Below, piece after piece: positions 8,825 to 17,878 of a stretch of DNA of 64,000 nt (its first letter is position 1; each line of letters opens with the position of its first letter). The translations under genes were made by a program, and so were the position numbers. The DNA comes from CAVQRB01 sp963715055. Lineage in GTDB: Bacteria; Pseudomonadota; Alphaproteobacteria; Rhodobacterales; Rhodobacteraceae. The DNA is taken from positions 75,190 to 139,189 of the forward strand of contig CAVQRB010000013.1 of the NCBI GenBank assembly GCA_963715055.1, given 5' to 3'. The notes below the pieces were generated by a model, which did not search any database, was not told the DNA's origin, and worked only from the letters and a program-made list of their open reading frames with translations.

Positions 8825-11800
8825 GACCTTCGCGCGCCTTGCCAGAGCGCGACCTCGGCCAGAACCAGATCGAGGGTCTCGATGATCATGTCGACGTCGT
8901 CGGCCTCGATCGTCAGCGGTGGGCGGATTTTCAGGATGTTGTCCTTTGGACCTTCGCTGCCGATCAGAATCCGATGATTGCGCATCCGGTTTTTCACGTA
9001 GGCACAGATTTGCGGGCTCTCCATGCCTTCCGCGGTTACAAGTTCGACGCCCAGAAAGAGCCCCATGCCGCGCACGTCGCCGATGCAGGCGTGGCGGTGC
9101 TCCAAGTCCTTCAGACCCGCAATCAACCGCGCCCCCATCACCCGCGCATTCTCCTGCAACCCTTCGTCGTCGACGATGTCGAGCACCTCCTTGCCGATCC
9201 GGCAGGACAGGGTCGAGCCGCCGAAGGTGGAGAAGAACTCGATCCCGTTGTCAAAGCTCTGCGCAATCTCGCGCGTCGTGACGACGACGCCGATGGGATG
9301 GCCGTTGCCGATGGGTTTGCCGAGCACCACCATATCGGGCAGCGCGCCCTGATGCTCGAACCCGAAGTAATATTCCCCCAGGCGGCCCAGCCCGGTCTGC
9401 ACCTCGTCCGCGATGCAGACGCCGCCCGCCGCGCGGATCTTTTCGTAAACCGCCGGGAGATAGCCTTTCGGCGGAATGATCTGGCCGCCGACCGACGGAA
9501 AGGTTTCCGCGATGAAACCCGCCAGCCGATGCCCTCTGGACTGCAGCGCATTGATCGCCGGATCGACTAGGTTCGCGAAGCCGCGCGCGCGTTCCGGATC
9601 GTCGCGCCGGAAGCTGCCGCGATAATCGTCTGCAACTTCCACCAGTTCCACCCAATCGGGTTTGCCGACCCCGCCGGGTTTCGCGAATTTATAGGCGGAA
9701 ATATCCACGGCACCGGTGGTATTGCCGTGATAGCCGTGATCGGGCGTGACCATGCCCTTCGCGCCGGTATGGGCCCGCGCCAGACGCAGCGCCAGTTCGT
9801 TCGCCTCCGACCCGGAATTGACGAAATAGCAGACCTGCAGGCTTTCAGGCAATTTTGACAGGATCTTTTCGGCGAATTCGGTCTGCGCCGGGTGCAGGTA
9901 GCGGGTATTGGAGTTCATCCGCCTGAGCTGATCCGCGGCGACCGCCTGGATGCGCGGATGGGCGTGGCCTACATGCGGCACGTTGTTATAGGCGTCGAGA
10001 TAGGCGCGGCCCCATTCGTCGAAGAGATGATGCCGCCAGCCGCGCAGCAGCATCACCGGCTCGACGTAGGTCAGGCTGAGATTGCCGCCGAAGTGCTGGC
10101 GTCGCTTGTCCAGAACCTGTGCCTTGTCGGGCAGGTCGTAGCGCAACTTGTCGTCGGGCAGGTTCAGCAGGCTGGCCGGGTTCGGGCAAAGGGCTTCCCA
10201 CATTTGCAGATCGTCGGGATCGGCGACACCGGGCCAGGAGGGGGCCATGCCGTCGGTCGTCATCAGCACCTGGAAATGCAGATGCGGCGCCCAGCCGCCG
10301 TTCACGTCCTGCGCACCGAATGTGCAGAAAGCGGTACCGCCTTCGACGATGCTGCCTATGTCGAGCGTGCCGAGGAACGCAGGGTCGAGATGGCCGTAGA
10401 GAGTGAAGAACCGGTCGCCTTGCGGTGTTTCGTGCTGCAGGACGATCATTCCGCCGTAATCCAGCGACCCCTCGCGGCACTCGGCGACAACGACCTCGCC
10501 TTTCAGCGGCGCATGGACAACCGTTCCCGCGGGCGCGAAGATGTCCACCGCCATATGCACGCAGCGTCTGTCGCTGGCCTTCCACTTGCCCTTGCGAAAG
10601 GCCTTGTCAGTGTAGATCAGCCGCGGCTCGCGGTAGTAGCCGAGCCAGGGTCCCGCGCCGTGCAGGGGTTCACCACCCAGCCTTGCAGCCTCGGTGGCGG
10701 TCATCGCGAAAGGATCCTGCGGCTCCGCCGATTGGTCGACCGACAGGCTTCCCATCGGGGCTTGCGACAGATCATCGGCGATGATCGGGGCGAAGCTGCC
10801 ACTGGCCTGCCGCAGCCATGCCGCGACACGGTCCGCGCCATCGACCACGGGCAGGTCGCAAGCCGCACGCAACCGCGCGCGAAGGAGGTGAGGATCGATC
10901 ACAGCACCCTCCAGAAAACGCCAGGCTGGCGCTTGTGAGATGATGACGTAAGGATCATCTGGGTCGGCTTTCGCCATGATCGTCGAATTGACCACACTGA
11001 CCGCGAGGCGCGCGCGCAGAAGCGGCCAGAGCAGGTCGAGCTCGGCGGCGGTCAGGGGGGAGGCCGCATGGTAGCCCGCCACAAGGCGCGCCAGCGCACG
11101 TTCCGACTGGTCATGATCCAGAACGACATAGGCCGCCGCAATAGCAAGGTCGCAGATGCGCGGGGCTTTGCACATGTCGCCGAGATCGATGAGGCCGGAA
11201 ACTGTCAGGGATTGCCCCATCGTCCCGTCGACCAGGATGTTGTAGTCATTGGCATCGTTGTGCACCGCTTGCTGCGGCAAGGCGGTGAGTGCTGGTTTGA
11301 TCAGCGCGAAGTCGCGGGCGATTCCGGCGATCAGATCCTGACGGGCCGGATCGTCGAGGCAGCCCAGATCGTCTTCGATCCAGTCGGCCTGCATGAGGTT
11401 CCATTTGAAAGGGCGGTCGAGGCCGGGATGATCGAAATCCGCGAAGGCCTTTGCACATCCTCCCAGAACGACCCCCAGATCCTCGATCAACGCGAGGCTC
11501 TTGGGGGCGATCGTCGCATAGCAACGCCCCGGCAGCTTTTCGAGCACCCAGACAAGTCGGTCCGCGCCCGCCTCATCGGTCACGACCACAAAGGGCGCCC
11601 CCGTGGCGCTTCGGACGACACGCGGCAGGGGCAGGCCCGGGGCCTGCCGTTCGACATGCTCGAGCGCCTTGATCTGCAGATCGACAAGCTGCGCATCGCA
11701 TCCCGGCCGCATGACCTTGAGGATATGGTCTTTCCCCTCTGCGTCCGTTGCCAGAAAGTTCAGGTCGTACTCCCCGTCGAGCCGGATGAGTCGCTTCTTC

Positions 11801-11847
11801 AAGTGCCAGTTCTGGTGGAGGGCCTCGGCCCAGTGACTGGTCGGCAT
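8821..11847 (-). CDS. Trifunctional fusion: aminoglycoside phosphotransferase-like kinase, M23 peptidase domain, class III aminotransferase
   Basis: A protein of about 1008 residues. The N-terminal third is a choline/aminoglycoside-kinase fold with the catalytic loop VHNDANDYNILV and metal site LIDLGDM. The middle is a LytM/M23 domain with its zinc ligands intact (HMAVD and HLHF). The C-terminal half is a PLP class III aminotransferase (NSGSEANELALRLAR, ADEVQTGLGRLG, and the PLP lysine in VLGKPIGNG). Known kinase plus class III fusions act on hydroxylysine or phosphoethanolamine-type amino alcohols, in which the PLP domain is a phospho-lyase. The start at 11847 is supported by AGAGG; an earlier in-frame ATG at 11913 lacks such support. 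The role of the M23 insert is unknown. Confidence 0.85.
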   Translation of the reverse strand: MPTSHWAEALHQNWHLKKRLIRLDGEYDLNFLATDAEGKDHILKVMRPGCDAQLVDLQIKALEHVERQAPGLPLPRVVRSATGAPFVVVTDEAGADRLVWVLEKLPGRCYATIAPKSLALIEDLGVVLGGCAKAFADFDHPGLDRPFKWNLMQADWIEDDLGCLDDPARQDLIAGIARDFALIKPALTALPQQAVHNDANDYNILVDGTMGQSLTVSGLIDLGDMCKAPRICDLAIAAAYVVLDHDQSERALARLVAGYHAASPLTAAELDLLWPLLRARLAVSVVNSTIMAKADPDDPYVIISQAPAWRFLEGAVIDPHLLRARLRAACDLPVVDGADRVAAWLRQASGSFAPIIADDLSQAPMGSLSVDQSAEPQDPFAMTATEAARLGGEPLHGAGPWLGYYREPRLIYTDKAFRKGKWKASDRRCVHMAVDIFAPAGTVVHAPLKGEVVVAECREGSLDYGGMIVLQHETPQGDRFFTLYGHLDPAFLGTLDIGSIVEGGTAFCTFGAQDVNGGWAPHLHFQVLMTTDGMAPSWPGVADPDDLQMWEALCPNPASLLNLPDDKLRYDLPDKAQVLDKRRQHFGGNLSLTYVEPVMLLRGWRHHLFDEWGRAYLDAYNNVPHVGHAHPRIQAVAADQLRRMNSNTRYLHPAQTEFAEKILSKLPESLQVCYFVNSGSEANELALRLARAHTGAKGMVTPDHGYHGNTTGAVDISAYKFAKPGGVGKPDWVELVEVADDYRGSFRRDDPERARGFANLVDPAINALQSRGHRLAGFIAETFPSVGGQIIPPKGYLPAVYEKIRAAGGVCIADEVQTGLGRLGEYYFGFEHQGALPDMVVLGKPIGNGHPIGVVVTTREIAQSFDNGIEFFSTFGGSTLSCRIGKEVLDIVDDEGLQENARVMGARLIAGLKDLEHRHACIGDVRGMGLFLGVELVTAEGMESPQICAYVKNRMRNHRILIGSEGPKDNILKIRPPLTIEADDVDMIIETLDLVLAEVALWQGARRS

Positions 11848-12340
11848 CTCAACCTCTTTGATCAAACCTTGCGGCCGGTTCGGCGCGCAAGAGTTGATGT
11901 GCATTCGTTTCAAACGGTATCCGGTGTCCGGGGCCGCGCCACCCCTTCATCTGCGGGTAAGGCATACGATCGTCGCGTGCGCCGCCCTGCAAGCGACACT
12001 ACCGGACGAGGAGCCGATATCAAGGCGGTGCCGGCGCTTTCCACATCAGGTTTTGGGAAACGTGATCCGCGTATGGCAGACCGGCAGCTTTCTTGCACCC
12101 TGCGGCGGAGGACCCTGCCAATCGAAGGCCTTGGGAAGGGGAGCGGGCCACCGTCTCCGAGCGCAAGTGCCGAAACTCAACCACTGCCATGACAGCGAGA
12201 CAAGGGTAGAGCCCTGTGTCTTTTAAAAGCTGCGTGGTCCCAGCCCGGGCGTTGCGTCTTGGAGATGCCGGGCGATCGATCTGGCGGAGAGGGCGTCGCG
12301 GCGCGCATCTGCCGACCTTACGCAGCGAACAGTCTGGAAC
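11848..12340. other. Intergenic region between the fusion gene and bchE
   Basis: About 490 bases between the divergent fusion gene and the bchE control region. Short open frames exist on both strands but none has a recognisable family or convincing ribosome binding site. I see no RNA gene. The right edge leads into the FNR and PpsR sites. Confidence 0.5.
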
Positions 12341-12354
12341 TTGATTTGTGTCAA
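12341..12354. promoter_or_regulatory. FNR/FnrL box upstream of bchE
   Basis: TTGATTTGTGTCAA fits TTGAT-N4-RTCAA, the FNR/FnrL consensus, and lies 56 bases before the bchE start. Activation by FnrL at low oxygen is expected for the oxygen-sensitive BchE enzyme. Confidence 0.75.
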
Positions 12355-12371
12355 ATCAAATTGACGGATAG

Positions 12372-12393
12372 TGTGTAAAGTTTGCGTTACACA
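12372..12393. promoter_or_regulatory. PpsR/CrtJ-type palindrome upstream of bchE
   Basis: TGTGTAA, 8 bases, TTACACA: a perfect 7-base inverted repeat that contains TGT-N12-ACA, the PpsR/CrtJ pattern. It lies 17 bases upstream of the bchE ATG, where a bound aerobic repressor would block transcription. Confidence 0.7.
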
Positions 12394-12409
12394 TTTGACG
12401 GAGAGAGAC

Positions 12410-14074
12410 ATGCGTATACTGTTCGTGCACCCAAATTATCGCTCAGGTGGCGCTGAAATTGCAGGCACATGGCCTCCCGCATGGGTCGCTTATCTGACGG
12501 GGCATTTGCGCCAATCCGGATTCGACGACATCCACTTCATCGATGCAATGACCGATGGGCTGAGCGACGCGGATCTGGCGCAGAAAATGGAGGCGCTTGC
12601 ACCGGATGTGGTCGGCGTCACCGCGATCACACCGTCGATCTACCGCGCTGAGGATGTGCTCAAGATCGCCCGCGACGTCGTGCCTGACGCGGTACGGGTG
12701 CTGGGCGGCGTGCATGCGACCTTCATGTACAAGCAGGTTCTGACCGAAGCGCCTTGGGTGGACGTCATCGTGCGTGGCGAAGGCGAGGAAATCTGCACCG
12801 AACTGATGCTGGCCATCGAGGACGGACGCTTTCCGGCCGAACGCCACAAGATCAATGGTCTCGCGTTCATCGACGGCGACCGGATCATCGCGACGCAGGC
12901 GGCCTCGACGGTCAAGGACCTCAGCAAGATCAAGCCGGACTGGTCGGTGCTGGAGTGGTCCAAATACATCTACATCCCGCTCGGCAAGCGCGTGGCGATC
13001 CCGAACCTTGCGCGCGGCTGTCCCTTCACCTGTTCCTTCTGCAGCCAGTGGAAATTCTGGCGCGACTACCGCGTGCGCGATCCCAAGGACGTGGTCGATG
13101 AAATCGAGGATCTGGTGAACAACCACGGTGTCGGCTTCTTCATTCTCGCCGATGAGGAACCGACGATCAACAAGAAGAAGTTCGTGGCCTTCTGTCAGGA
13201 ACTCATTGATCGCGGCCTGCCAAAACGGGTGAAATGGGGGATCAACACCCGTGTCACCGACATCTACCGCGACAGGGATCTTCTGAAATTCTACCGCAAG
13301 GCGGGGCTGGTCCATGTATCCCTGGGGACCGAAGCCGCAGCCCAGATGAAGCTCGACGTGTTCAACAAGGAAACCAAGGTCGAGGAGAACAAGCAGGCGA
13401 TCCGCCTGCTGCGCGAAGCGGATATTCTCGTGGAGGCGCAATTCATCGTGGGTCTCGACAATGAAACGCCGGAAACCCTGGAAGAGACCTACCAGATGGC
13501 CTGGGACTGGCAGCCCGATCTGGCGAACTGGTCGATGTACACGCCCTGGCCCTTCACGCCGCTCTTTCAGGAGTTGAAGGACCAGGTCGAGGTCTTCGAT
13601 TTCAGCCGATACAATTTCGTGACCCCGATCATGAAACCCGCGAAAATGGAACGGGGCGAGTTGCTGGACGGCGTGATGAACAACTATCGCCGGTTTTACA
13701 TGAAAAAGGCGCTCTTTCACTATCCGTGGCGTGGCACCGGGTTCCGCAGGCGCTACCTGCTCGGCTGTCTTTATGCCTTCCTGAAAGCCGGGGTCGGACG
13801 CACCTTCTACGATCTCGGCAAGGTCGGATACACCGGTCCGCAATCCAAGCACAAACTCGATTTCCATTTCGACACGACACGCACCATCGCCGAGGCGCAG
13901 ATGGAGGACTGGGAGGCCTCCGCCGACAAGGCGGCCAAGGCGGCCGAGCGCCGTGACGCCCTGCGCGCACAAGGCAAGGAGCGCGCGGTCGAGCGGACGC
14001 AGGCGTTCAGGATGCCCAATGGCGCCGAGATCAAGTCTTGCGGTGGTGGCAGTTCGCAAATGGAAGATGTCTGA
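12410..14074 (+). CDS. bchE: Anaerobic Mg-protoporphyrin IX monomethyl ester cyclase BchE
   Basis: A 554-residue cobalamin-dependent radical SAM enzyme that forms the isocyclic ring of bacteriochlorophyll without oxygen. The N-terminus MRILFVHPNYRSGGAEIAG and the following WPPAWVAYLTGHL are diagnostic of BchE. A B12-binding domain occupies about residues 1-140. The radical SAM cluster motif CPFTCSFC lies at about 204-211. The start at 12410 is preferred to an upstream in-frame codon because of this signature and the preceding GGAGAGAGAC. bchJ overlaps its end by 8 bases. The FNR and PpsR sites in front imply oxygen-controlled expression. No other photosynthesis gene follows directly, so the pair may be detached from the main gene cluster. 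Confidence 0.95.
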   Translation: MRILFVHPNYRSGGAEIAGTWPPAWVAYLTGHLRQSGFDDIHFIDAMTDGLSDADLAQKMEALAPDVVGVTAITPSIYRAEDVLKIARDVVPDAVRVLGGVHATFMYKQVLTEAPWVDVIVRGEGEEICTELMLAIEDGRFPAERHKINGLAFIDGDRIIATQAASTVKDLSKIKPDWSVLEWSKYIYIPLGKRVAIPNLARGCPFTCSFCSQWKFWRDYRVRDPKDVVDEIEDLVNNHGVGFFILADEEPTINKKKFVAFCQELIDRGLPKRVKWGINTRVTDIYRDRDLLKFYRKAGLVHVSLGTEAAAQMKLDVFNKETKVEENKQAIRLLREADILVEAQFIVGLDNETPETLEETYQMAWDWQPDLANWSMYTPWPFTPLFQELKDQVEVFDFSRYNFVTPIMKPAKMERGELLDGVMNNYRRFYMKKALFHYPWRGTGFRRRYLLGCLYAFLKAGVGRTFYDLGKVGYTGPQSKHKLDFHFDTTRTIAEAQMEDWEASADKAAKAAERRDALRAQGKERAVERTQAFRMPNGAEIKSCGGGSSQMEDV

Positions 14075-14663
14075 GGAAGGGACCCGAGGGTCCGGCGTCA
14101 TCGGGCCGAACGCGATCCTTCAGCTCTTGCCGGTTCTCGAACGTTTCGGCGGGCCGGCGTGGCGGGCAGAAATTCTGGCCCTTGCGGGAATACTGGATCT
14201 GCCGGACGGGACGCGCATGATCCCCGAGGCGGATGCCGCGCGTCTGCACCGCCAACTGCGCTGGAACGAGCCCGATCTGGCACCACTCCTTGCCGCTGAG
14301 GCGGGCGTGGGGACTGCGAACTACATCCTCGCGCACCGCATCCCGACTGCGGCGCAATGGCTGTTGAAAGCGTTGCCGAAAGAGCCCGCCGCCCGCCTTC
14401 TGTCCCGCGCGATTGCCCGGCACGCCTGGACATTCGTCGGATCGGGGCGGCTTGATGTCGTTGACCCCTGGACCTACGCCATATGGGACAACCCTCTGAT
14501 CAAGGGCGAGCAGAGCAATACATGCCTTTGCGACTGGCATGCAGGGGTCTTTGCGAGATTGTATCAAGAGCTGGTCAGTGCCCGCTGCCTCTGCACCGAA
14601 ACATCCTGCGGCGCTCAAGATGCAAAAACCCCGTGCCGCTTCGAGATCAGGCTCGCCACCTGA
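14067..14663 (+). CDS. bchJ: Bacteriochlorophyll biosynthesis protein BchJ (V4R domain)
   Basis: A 198-residue BchJ protein. BchJ was first described as a 4-vinyl protochlorophyllide reductase and later viewed as an accessory factor in the same part of the pathway. The C-terminal half has the V4R domain features, including a Cys-rich segment (SNTCLCDWHAGVF, then ARCLCTETSCGA) expected to bind metal or a small ligand. The ATG at 14067 overlaps the last 8 bases of bchE, so the two are translationally coupled as in other bchEJ operons. bchG, which follows in Rhodobacter, is absent here. Confidence 0.92.
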   Translation: MSEEGTRGSGVIGPNAILQLLPVLERFGGPAWRAEILALAGILDLPDGTRMIPEADAARLHRQLRWNEPDLAPLLAAEAGVGTANYILAHRIPTAAQWLLKALPKEPAARLLSRAIARHAWTFVGSGRLDVVDPWTYAIWDNPLIKGEQSNTCLCDWHAGVFARLYQELVSARCLCTETSCGAQDAKTPCRFEIRLAT

Positions 14664-15000
14664 CAAGGAGGTCGCAGACCGACCGATAACCCGGTCGACT
14701 GATCCATTGGCAGGAACCCCGGCCCTTTTGACGCCGTTCACCGGCGTCGCCGCCTATGGCCCAAAATGGACGTCACGTGCTCCATGCCAAGACTGAACAG
14801 GGCTCGTCGGTCTTTGCGTCGGTTGCGCCGACCGAAGGGATCCTGCGCGTCGGTTCCTGCGCGGTCGTTCCCATGCGCTGCGGTGCCGCTCTGCCCCAAT
14901 TTCACGCGTTCCAACTGCACATGATGCGCCGCTTGCCACGCATGCGCAGACGGCAGGTTTTCCAAATGACAGCCCGTCGGCATCGGTCTAAGTTCCGTTC
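14664..15000. other. Intergenic region bchJ-sulP, with a possible hairpin
   Basis: No gene recognised in these 337 bases. A GACGCCG/CGGCGTC hairpin with a short loop lies near 14731-14749, about 70 bases after bchJ. It lacks a T-run, so it is at best a weak terminator candidate. Confidence 0.4.
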
Positions 15001-16263
15001 ATGAAACCGGAAATTCTCGCCACGCTGCCCGGCTATACCCGGACACTTCTGCTCAAGGACGCGATCGCCGGCGTGACCGTCGCGATGGTGGCCTTGCCGC
15101 TCAGTCTGGCCATCGCCATCGCATCCGGTGCCGATCCATCCAAGGGCCTCGTGACCGCAATCGTCGCCGGCTTCCTGATCTCGCTTCTGGGCGGCAGTCG
15201 GGTGCAGATCGGGGGGCCAACCGGCGCGTTCATCGTGGTCGTTTTCAGCGTGATCGCGGAACATGGCTATGACGGTCTGGTCATGGCGACGTTCATGGCG
15301 GGGCTGATCCTGCTGGCTGCGGGGTATTTTCGGGCGGGAAGTCTCATCCGTCTGATCCCCGAGCCCGTCATCAACGGGTTCACCATCGGCATCGCCATCA
15401 TCATCGCCACTAGCCAGTTGAAGGATTTCCTCGGGCTGTCGGTGGCGGCCGTTCCTGCGGAATTTCTGGCCAAGATCGAGGTGCTCTGGTCGGCGGGTCC
15501 GACATTCTCGGCGGCTTCGGCGCTCATCGGGCTCGCCACGATGGTGTTGATCGTCCTCTTCCGCCGCATGGCGCCGAAACTGCCCGGGTTGATTGTCGCG
15601 GTCGCCTGCACCTCGGCGGTCGTTGCGCTTGCCGACCTGCCGGTCGATACCATCGGATCGCGGTTCGGCGACCTGCCGCGCTCCTTGCCCTGGCCCGGCC
15701 TGCCACAGATCAGTCTGGCCCGGTTGGGCGATCTGCTGCCTTCCGCGATCGTCATCGCCTTCCTTGCCGGGGTCGAATCCCTCCTGTCCGCCATGGTGGC
15801 CGACCGCATGACCGCCGGGAAGCACCGCCCCAACGCCGAGCTTCTGGCGCAGGGGGCCGCGAATATCGGCTCGTCGCTCTTCGGCGGGATGCCTGCGACG
15901 GGAGCCATTGCGCGTACGGCGACCAATATCCGGGCTGGCGGCCAGACGCCCGTCGCGGGCATGATTCATGCGCTGACGGTCCTGATCGTCATGTTGTGCG
16001 CCTCGGGACTTGTCGGATTTCTGGCGATGCCCGCCCTGGCCGGGCTCCTGATCATCACGGCCTGGAACATGAGCGAGCCGCACAAATGGCGTGGATATTT
16101 CGCGGAACGCGGATCGGACATATTCCTGCTGGCGCTGACGATGCTTCTGACCGTCCTTGCCGATCTGACCGTTGCGATCGCAACTGGCGTTGCGCTTGGT
16201 CTGGCCTTTCGGTTGAAGCGCCGGAATGCCGAGGCGTCAGATTGGTCCGAACCTGATCGGTAA
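15001..16263 (+). CDS. SulP family inorganic anion transporter lacking a STAS domain
   Basis: A 420-residue SLC26/SulP membrane protein with about 11 to 12 hydrophobic segments. Family signatures include DAIAGVTVAMVALPLSLAIA near residue 20, GGSRVQIGGPTGAF and the FGGMPATGAIARTATNI segment. SulP proteins carry sulfate, bicarbonate or related anions across the inner membrane. Typical members of about 550 residues end in a cytoplasmic STAS domain. This one stops right after the last membrane segment with a short basic and acidic tail. It may be a naturally short SulP or a truncated one, since a possible transposase remnant follows directly. The substrate cannot be assigned. Confidence 0.88.
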   Translation: MKPEILATLPGYTRTLLLKDAIAGVTVAMVALPLSLAIAIASGADPSKGLVTAIVAGFLISLLGGSRVQIGGPTGAFIVVVFSVIAEHGYDGLVMATFMAGLILLAAGYFRAGSLIRLIPEPVINGFTIGIAIIIATSQLKDFLGLSVAAVPAEFLAKIEVLWSAGPTFSAASALIGLATMVLIVLFRRMAPKLPGLIVAVACTSAVVALADLPVDTIGSRFGDLPRSLPWPGLPQISLARLGDLLPSAIVIAFLAGVESLLSAMVADRMTAGKHRPNAELLAQGAANIGSSLFGGMPATGAIARTATNIRAGGQTPVAGMIHALTVLIVMLCASGLVGFLAMPALAGLLIITAWNMSEPHKWRGYFAERGSDIFLLALTMLLTVLADLTVAIATGVALGLAFRLKRRNAEASDWSEPDR

Positions 16264-16283
16264 GCACATAGGCCAGCAGGCTT

Positions 16284-16466
16284 GCTCGCGCCGCCGGAGC
16301 GCGATGCCTGCCAGCGCAGCACCCGGAGGAGCGGTTCCTGGCAGAACTCAAACACGTCGGAGTCCTCGCACCCCGGTACGAAAAACACGAGGCCACCACC
16401 TCCCTCGCCCTGATCCGGCTCGCCGCACCACGCATCCGCTCGCGCGTTCATGGGAAGGTAAGTTAG
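16284..16466 (+). pseudogene. Possible C-terminal remnant of an IS5-family transposase
   Basis: An open stretch translating to ...RYEKHEATTSLALIRLAAPRI... resembles the conserved C-terminal end of IS5-type transposases (RYEK, then LA-rich helix), and then stops. There is no start codon and no upstream transposase domain, so only a scar would be left. The similarity is short and recognised by eye, so the call is tentative. Confidence 0.35.
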
Positions 16467-16497
16467 GCTTTCGTCGCGAATTCAAGCCTCGCGGGGC

Positions 16498-17703
16498 CTA
16501 TTGCGCGGCGATCGGCGCGGCTTTCGTTTCCGCCTCGCCGAAGCCTTTCGGGACCGGCAGATCCGGCAGGCTTGCCGCACGTTTTTGCAGTGCCCGCCCG
16601 ATCACGACCCGGCTGATTTCCGTCGTCCCGTCGACGATCCGAAGCATCTGCGCAAGCCGTGACAGACGGTCCAGCCCGTAGGGCTGCAAAAGCCCCATGC
16701 CACCCAGCACCTGTGTGCAGGTATTGGCCGCCCTGAGTGCTGCATCCGGCACGAAGCGCTTTGCATGTGCGGCCATAAGCGGACCCTCCGGCGTGCCGAG
16801 CGCCGCTGCCGCCTTGCGATAGAGCAGCTTTGAGACTTCGAGATCGGTCGCCACTTCACCGAGCATCCACTGGATTCCATCGAGATCGAGGGTCTTGCCG
16901 CCGAACATCTTGCGGTTCTTGGAGTAGGAGAGCGCGGTATCGAGCGCGGCTTGCATCAACCCACAGCAGCCGGATGCGATGGACACACGCGCGATGTCGA
17001 TGGCCATGAGAGAGCCTTGCAGACCCTGTCCGACGGGCAGGATGATGTTGTCCTCGCTGACCACGACATCGGTCAGATACATCTCCGCCATCGGCAGGAA
17101 GGAGTAGGACGGCGTATCGTAGATCGCGCCGAAACTGACGCCTGGCGCGTCTGCGGGAATTGCGATCATCGCCATGTCCTTGTGGCCCGGTGCATCGCTG
17201 GTCTTTACCACGGTGAAATAGACATCGGCTTCGGTGGCGAGGCTGACCCAGGCTTTCGATCCATTGATCGTCCATGTCCCGTCGCCGTTGATGCGCGCGC
17301 GGGTGTACATCGTCATTGGGTCCGATCCGGACTGCGGTTCGGTCAGCGCGAAGTTCGCCAGTTTGCGGCCGGAGGTCAGATCGCGCGCCCATTTGTCCTT
17401 GAAGGCCTGCGTGCCATATCCGCAGCCTGCATAGGTGCAGATATTGTGCATGGAGAGGGCGAAGGCATAGGCACCGTCGCCTTGGCCGAGCTGTTCATAG
17501 ACTTGGATGCCCTCGGAAAGCGGCAGTCCTTGCCCGCCGAATTCCTCGGGCGCATAGAGCCCTGTCAGGCCTGCTGCACCCGCCTGGTCGGATGCATCGC
17601 GCGGCCATTTCCGGGCGGCGTTCCATGCCGCCACATTGGGCGAAATCACATCGCTGGCATGCTTGCGGGCGGCTGCGAGAATGGTGTCGAGTTTCTCTGA
17701 CAT
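16498..17703 (-). CDS. Acyl-CoA dehydrogenase
   Basis: A 401-residue flavoprotein of the acyl-CoA dehydrogenase family, which oxidises acyl-CoA to 2-enoyl-CoA with electrons passed to ETF. The middle domain shows NFALTEPQSGSDP and WTINGSKAWVSLAT. The C-terminal helical domain shows the usual QVLGGMG followed by IVDGTTEISRVVIGR, which holds the region of the catalytic acid and FAD contacts. The ATG at 17703 is chosen over an in-frame codon at 17745 because AGAGGAA precedes it. It stands alone, divergent from sulP and downstream of an AraC-type regulator gene on the same strand that may control it. Confidence 0.9.
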   Translation of the reverse strand: MSEKLDTILAAARKHASDVISPNVAAWNAARKWPRDASDQAGAAGLTGLYAPEEFGGQGLPLSEGIQVYEQLGQGDGAYAFALSMHNICTYAGCGYGTQAFKDKWARDLTSGRKLANFALTEPQSGSDPMTMYTRARINGDGTWTINGSKAWVSLATEADVYFTVVKTSDAPGHKDMAMIAIPADAPGVSFGAIYDTPSYSFLPMAEMYLTDVVVSEDNIILPVGQGLQGSLMAIDIARVSIASGCCGLMQAALDTALSYSKNRKMFGGKTLDLDGIQWMLGEVATDLEVSKLLYRKAAAALGTPEGPLMAAHAKRFVPDAALRAANTCTQVLGGMGLLQPYGLDRLSRLAQMLRIVDGTTEISRVVIGRALQKRAASLPDLPVPKGFGEAETKAAPIAAQ

Positions 17704-17878
17704 CTGTCGTTCCTCTTTTGAGCACGGATTATCGCATCCCGCCACCTCAAGAGGTTGGCCTGGCTGCGTGGGTCAAGGCCCGTTGCCTAGCTTTTTCAAT
17801 TACTCTTCGGGAAATAGTGCGGAAACAGAGGTCGCACCATCTCATCACATGACAGTCGATTGTCCGAAAGTGACAAAA

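Noticed and set aside
12443..14101. A 552-codon minus-strand open frame over bchE
   Set aside because: It is antisense to bchE, which has full family motifs; the reverse translation resembles no protein.
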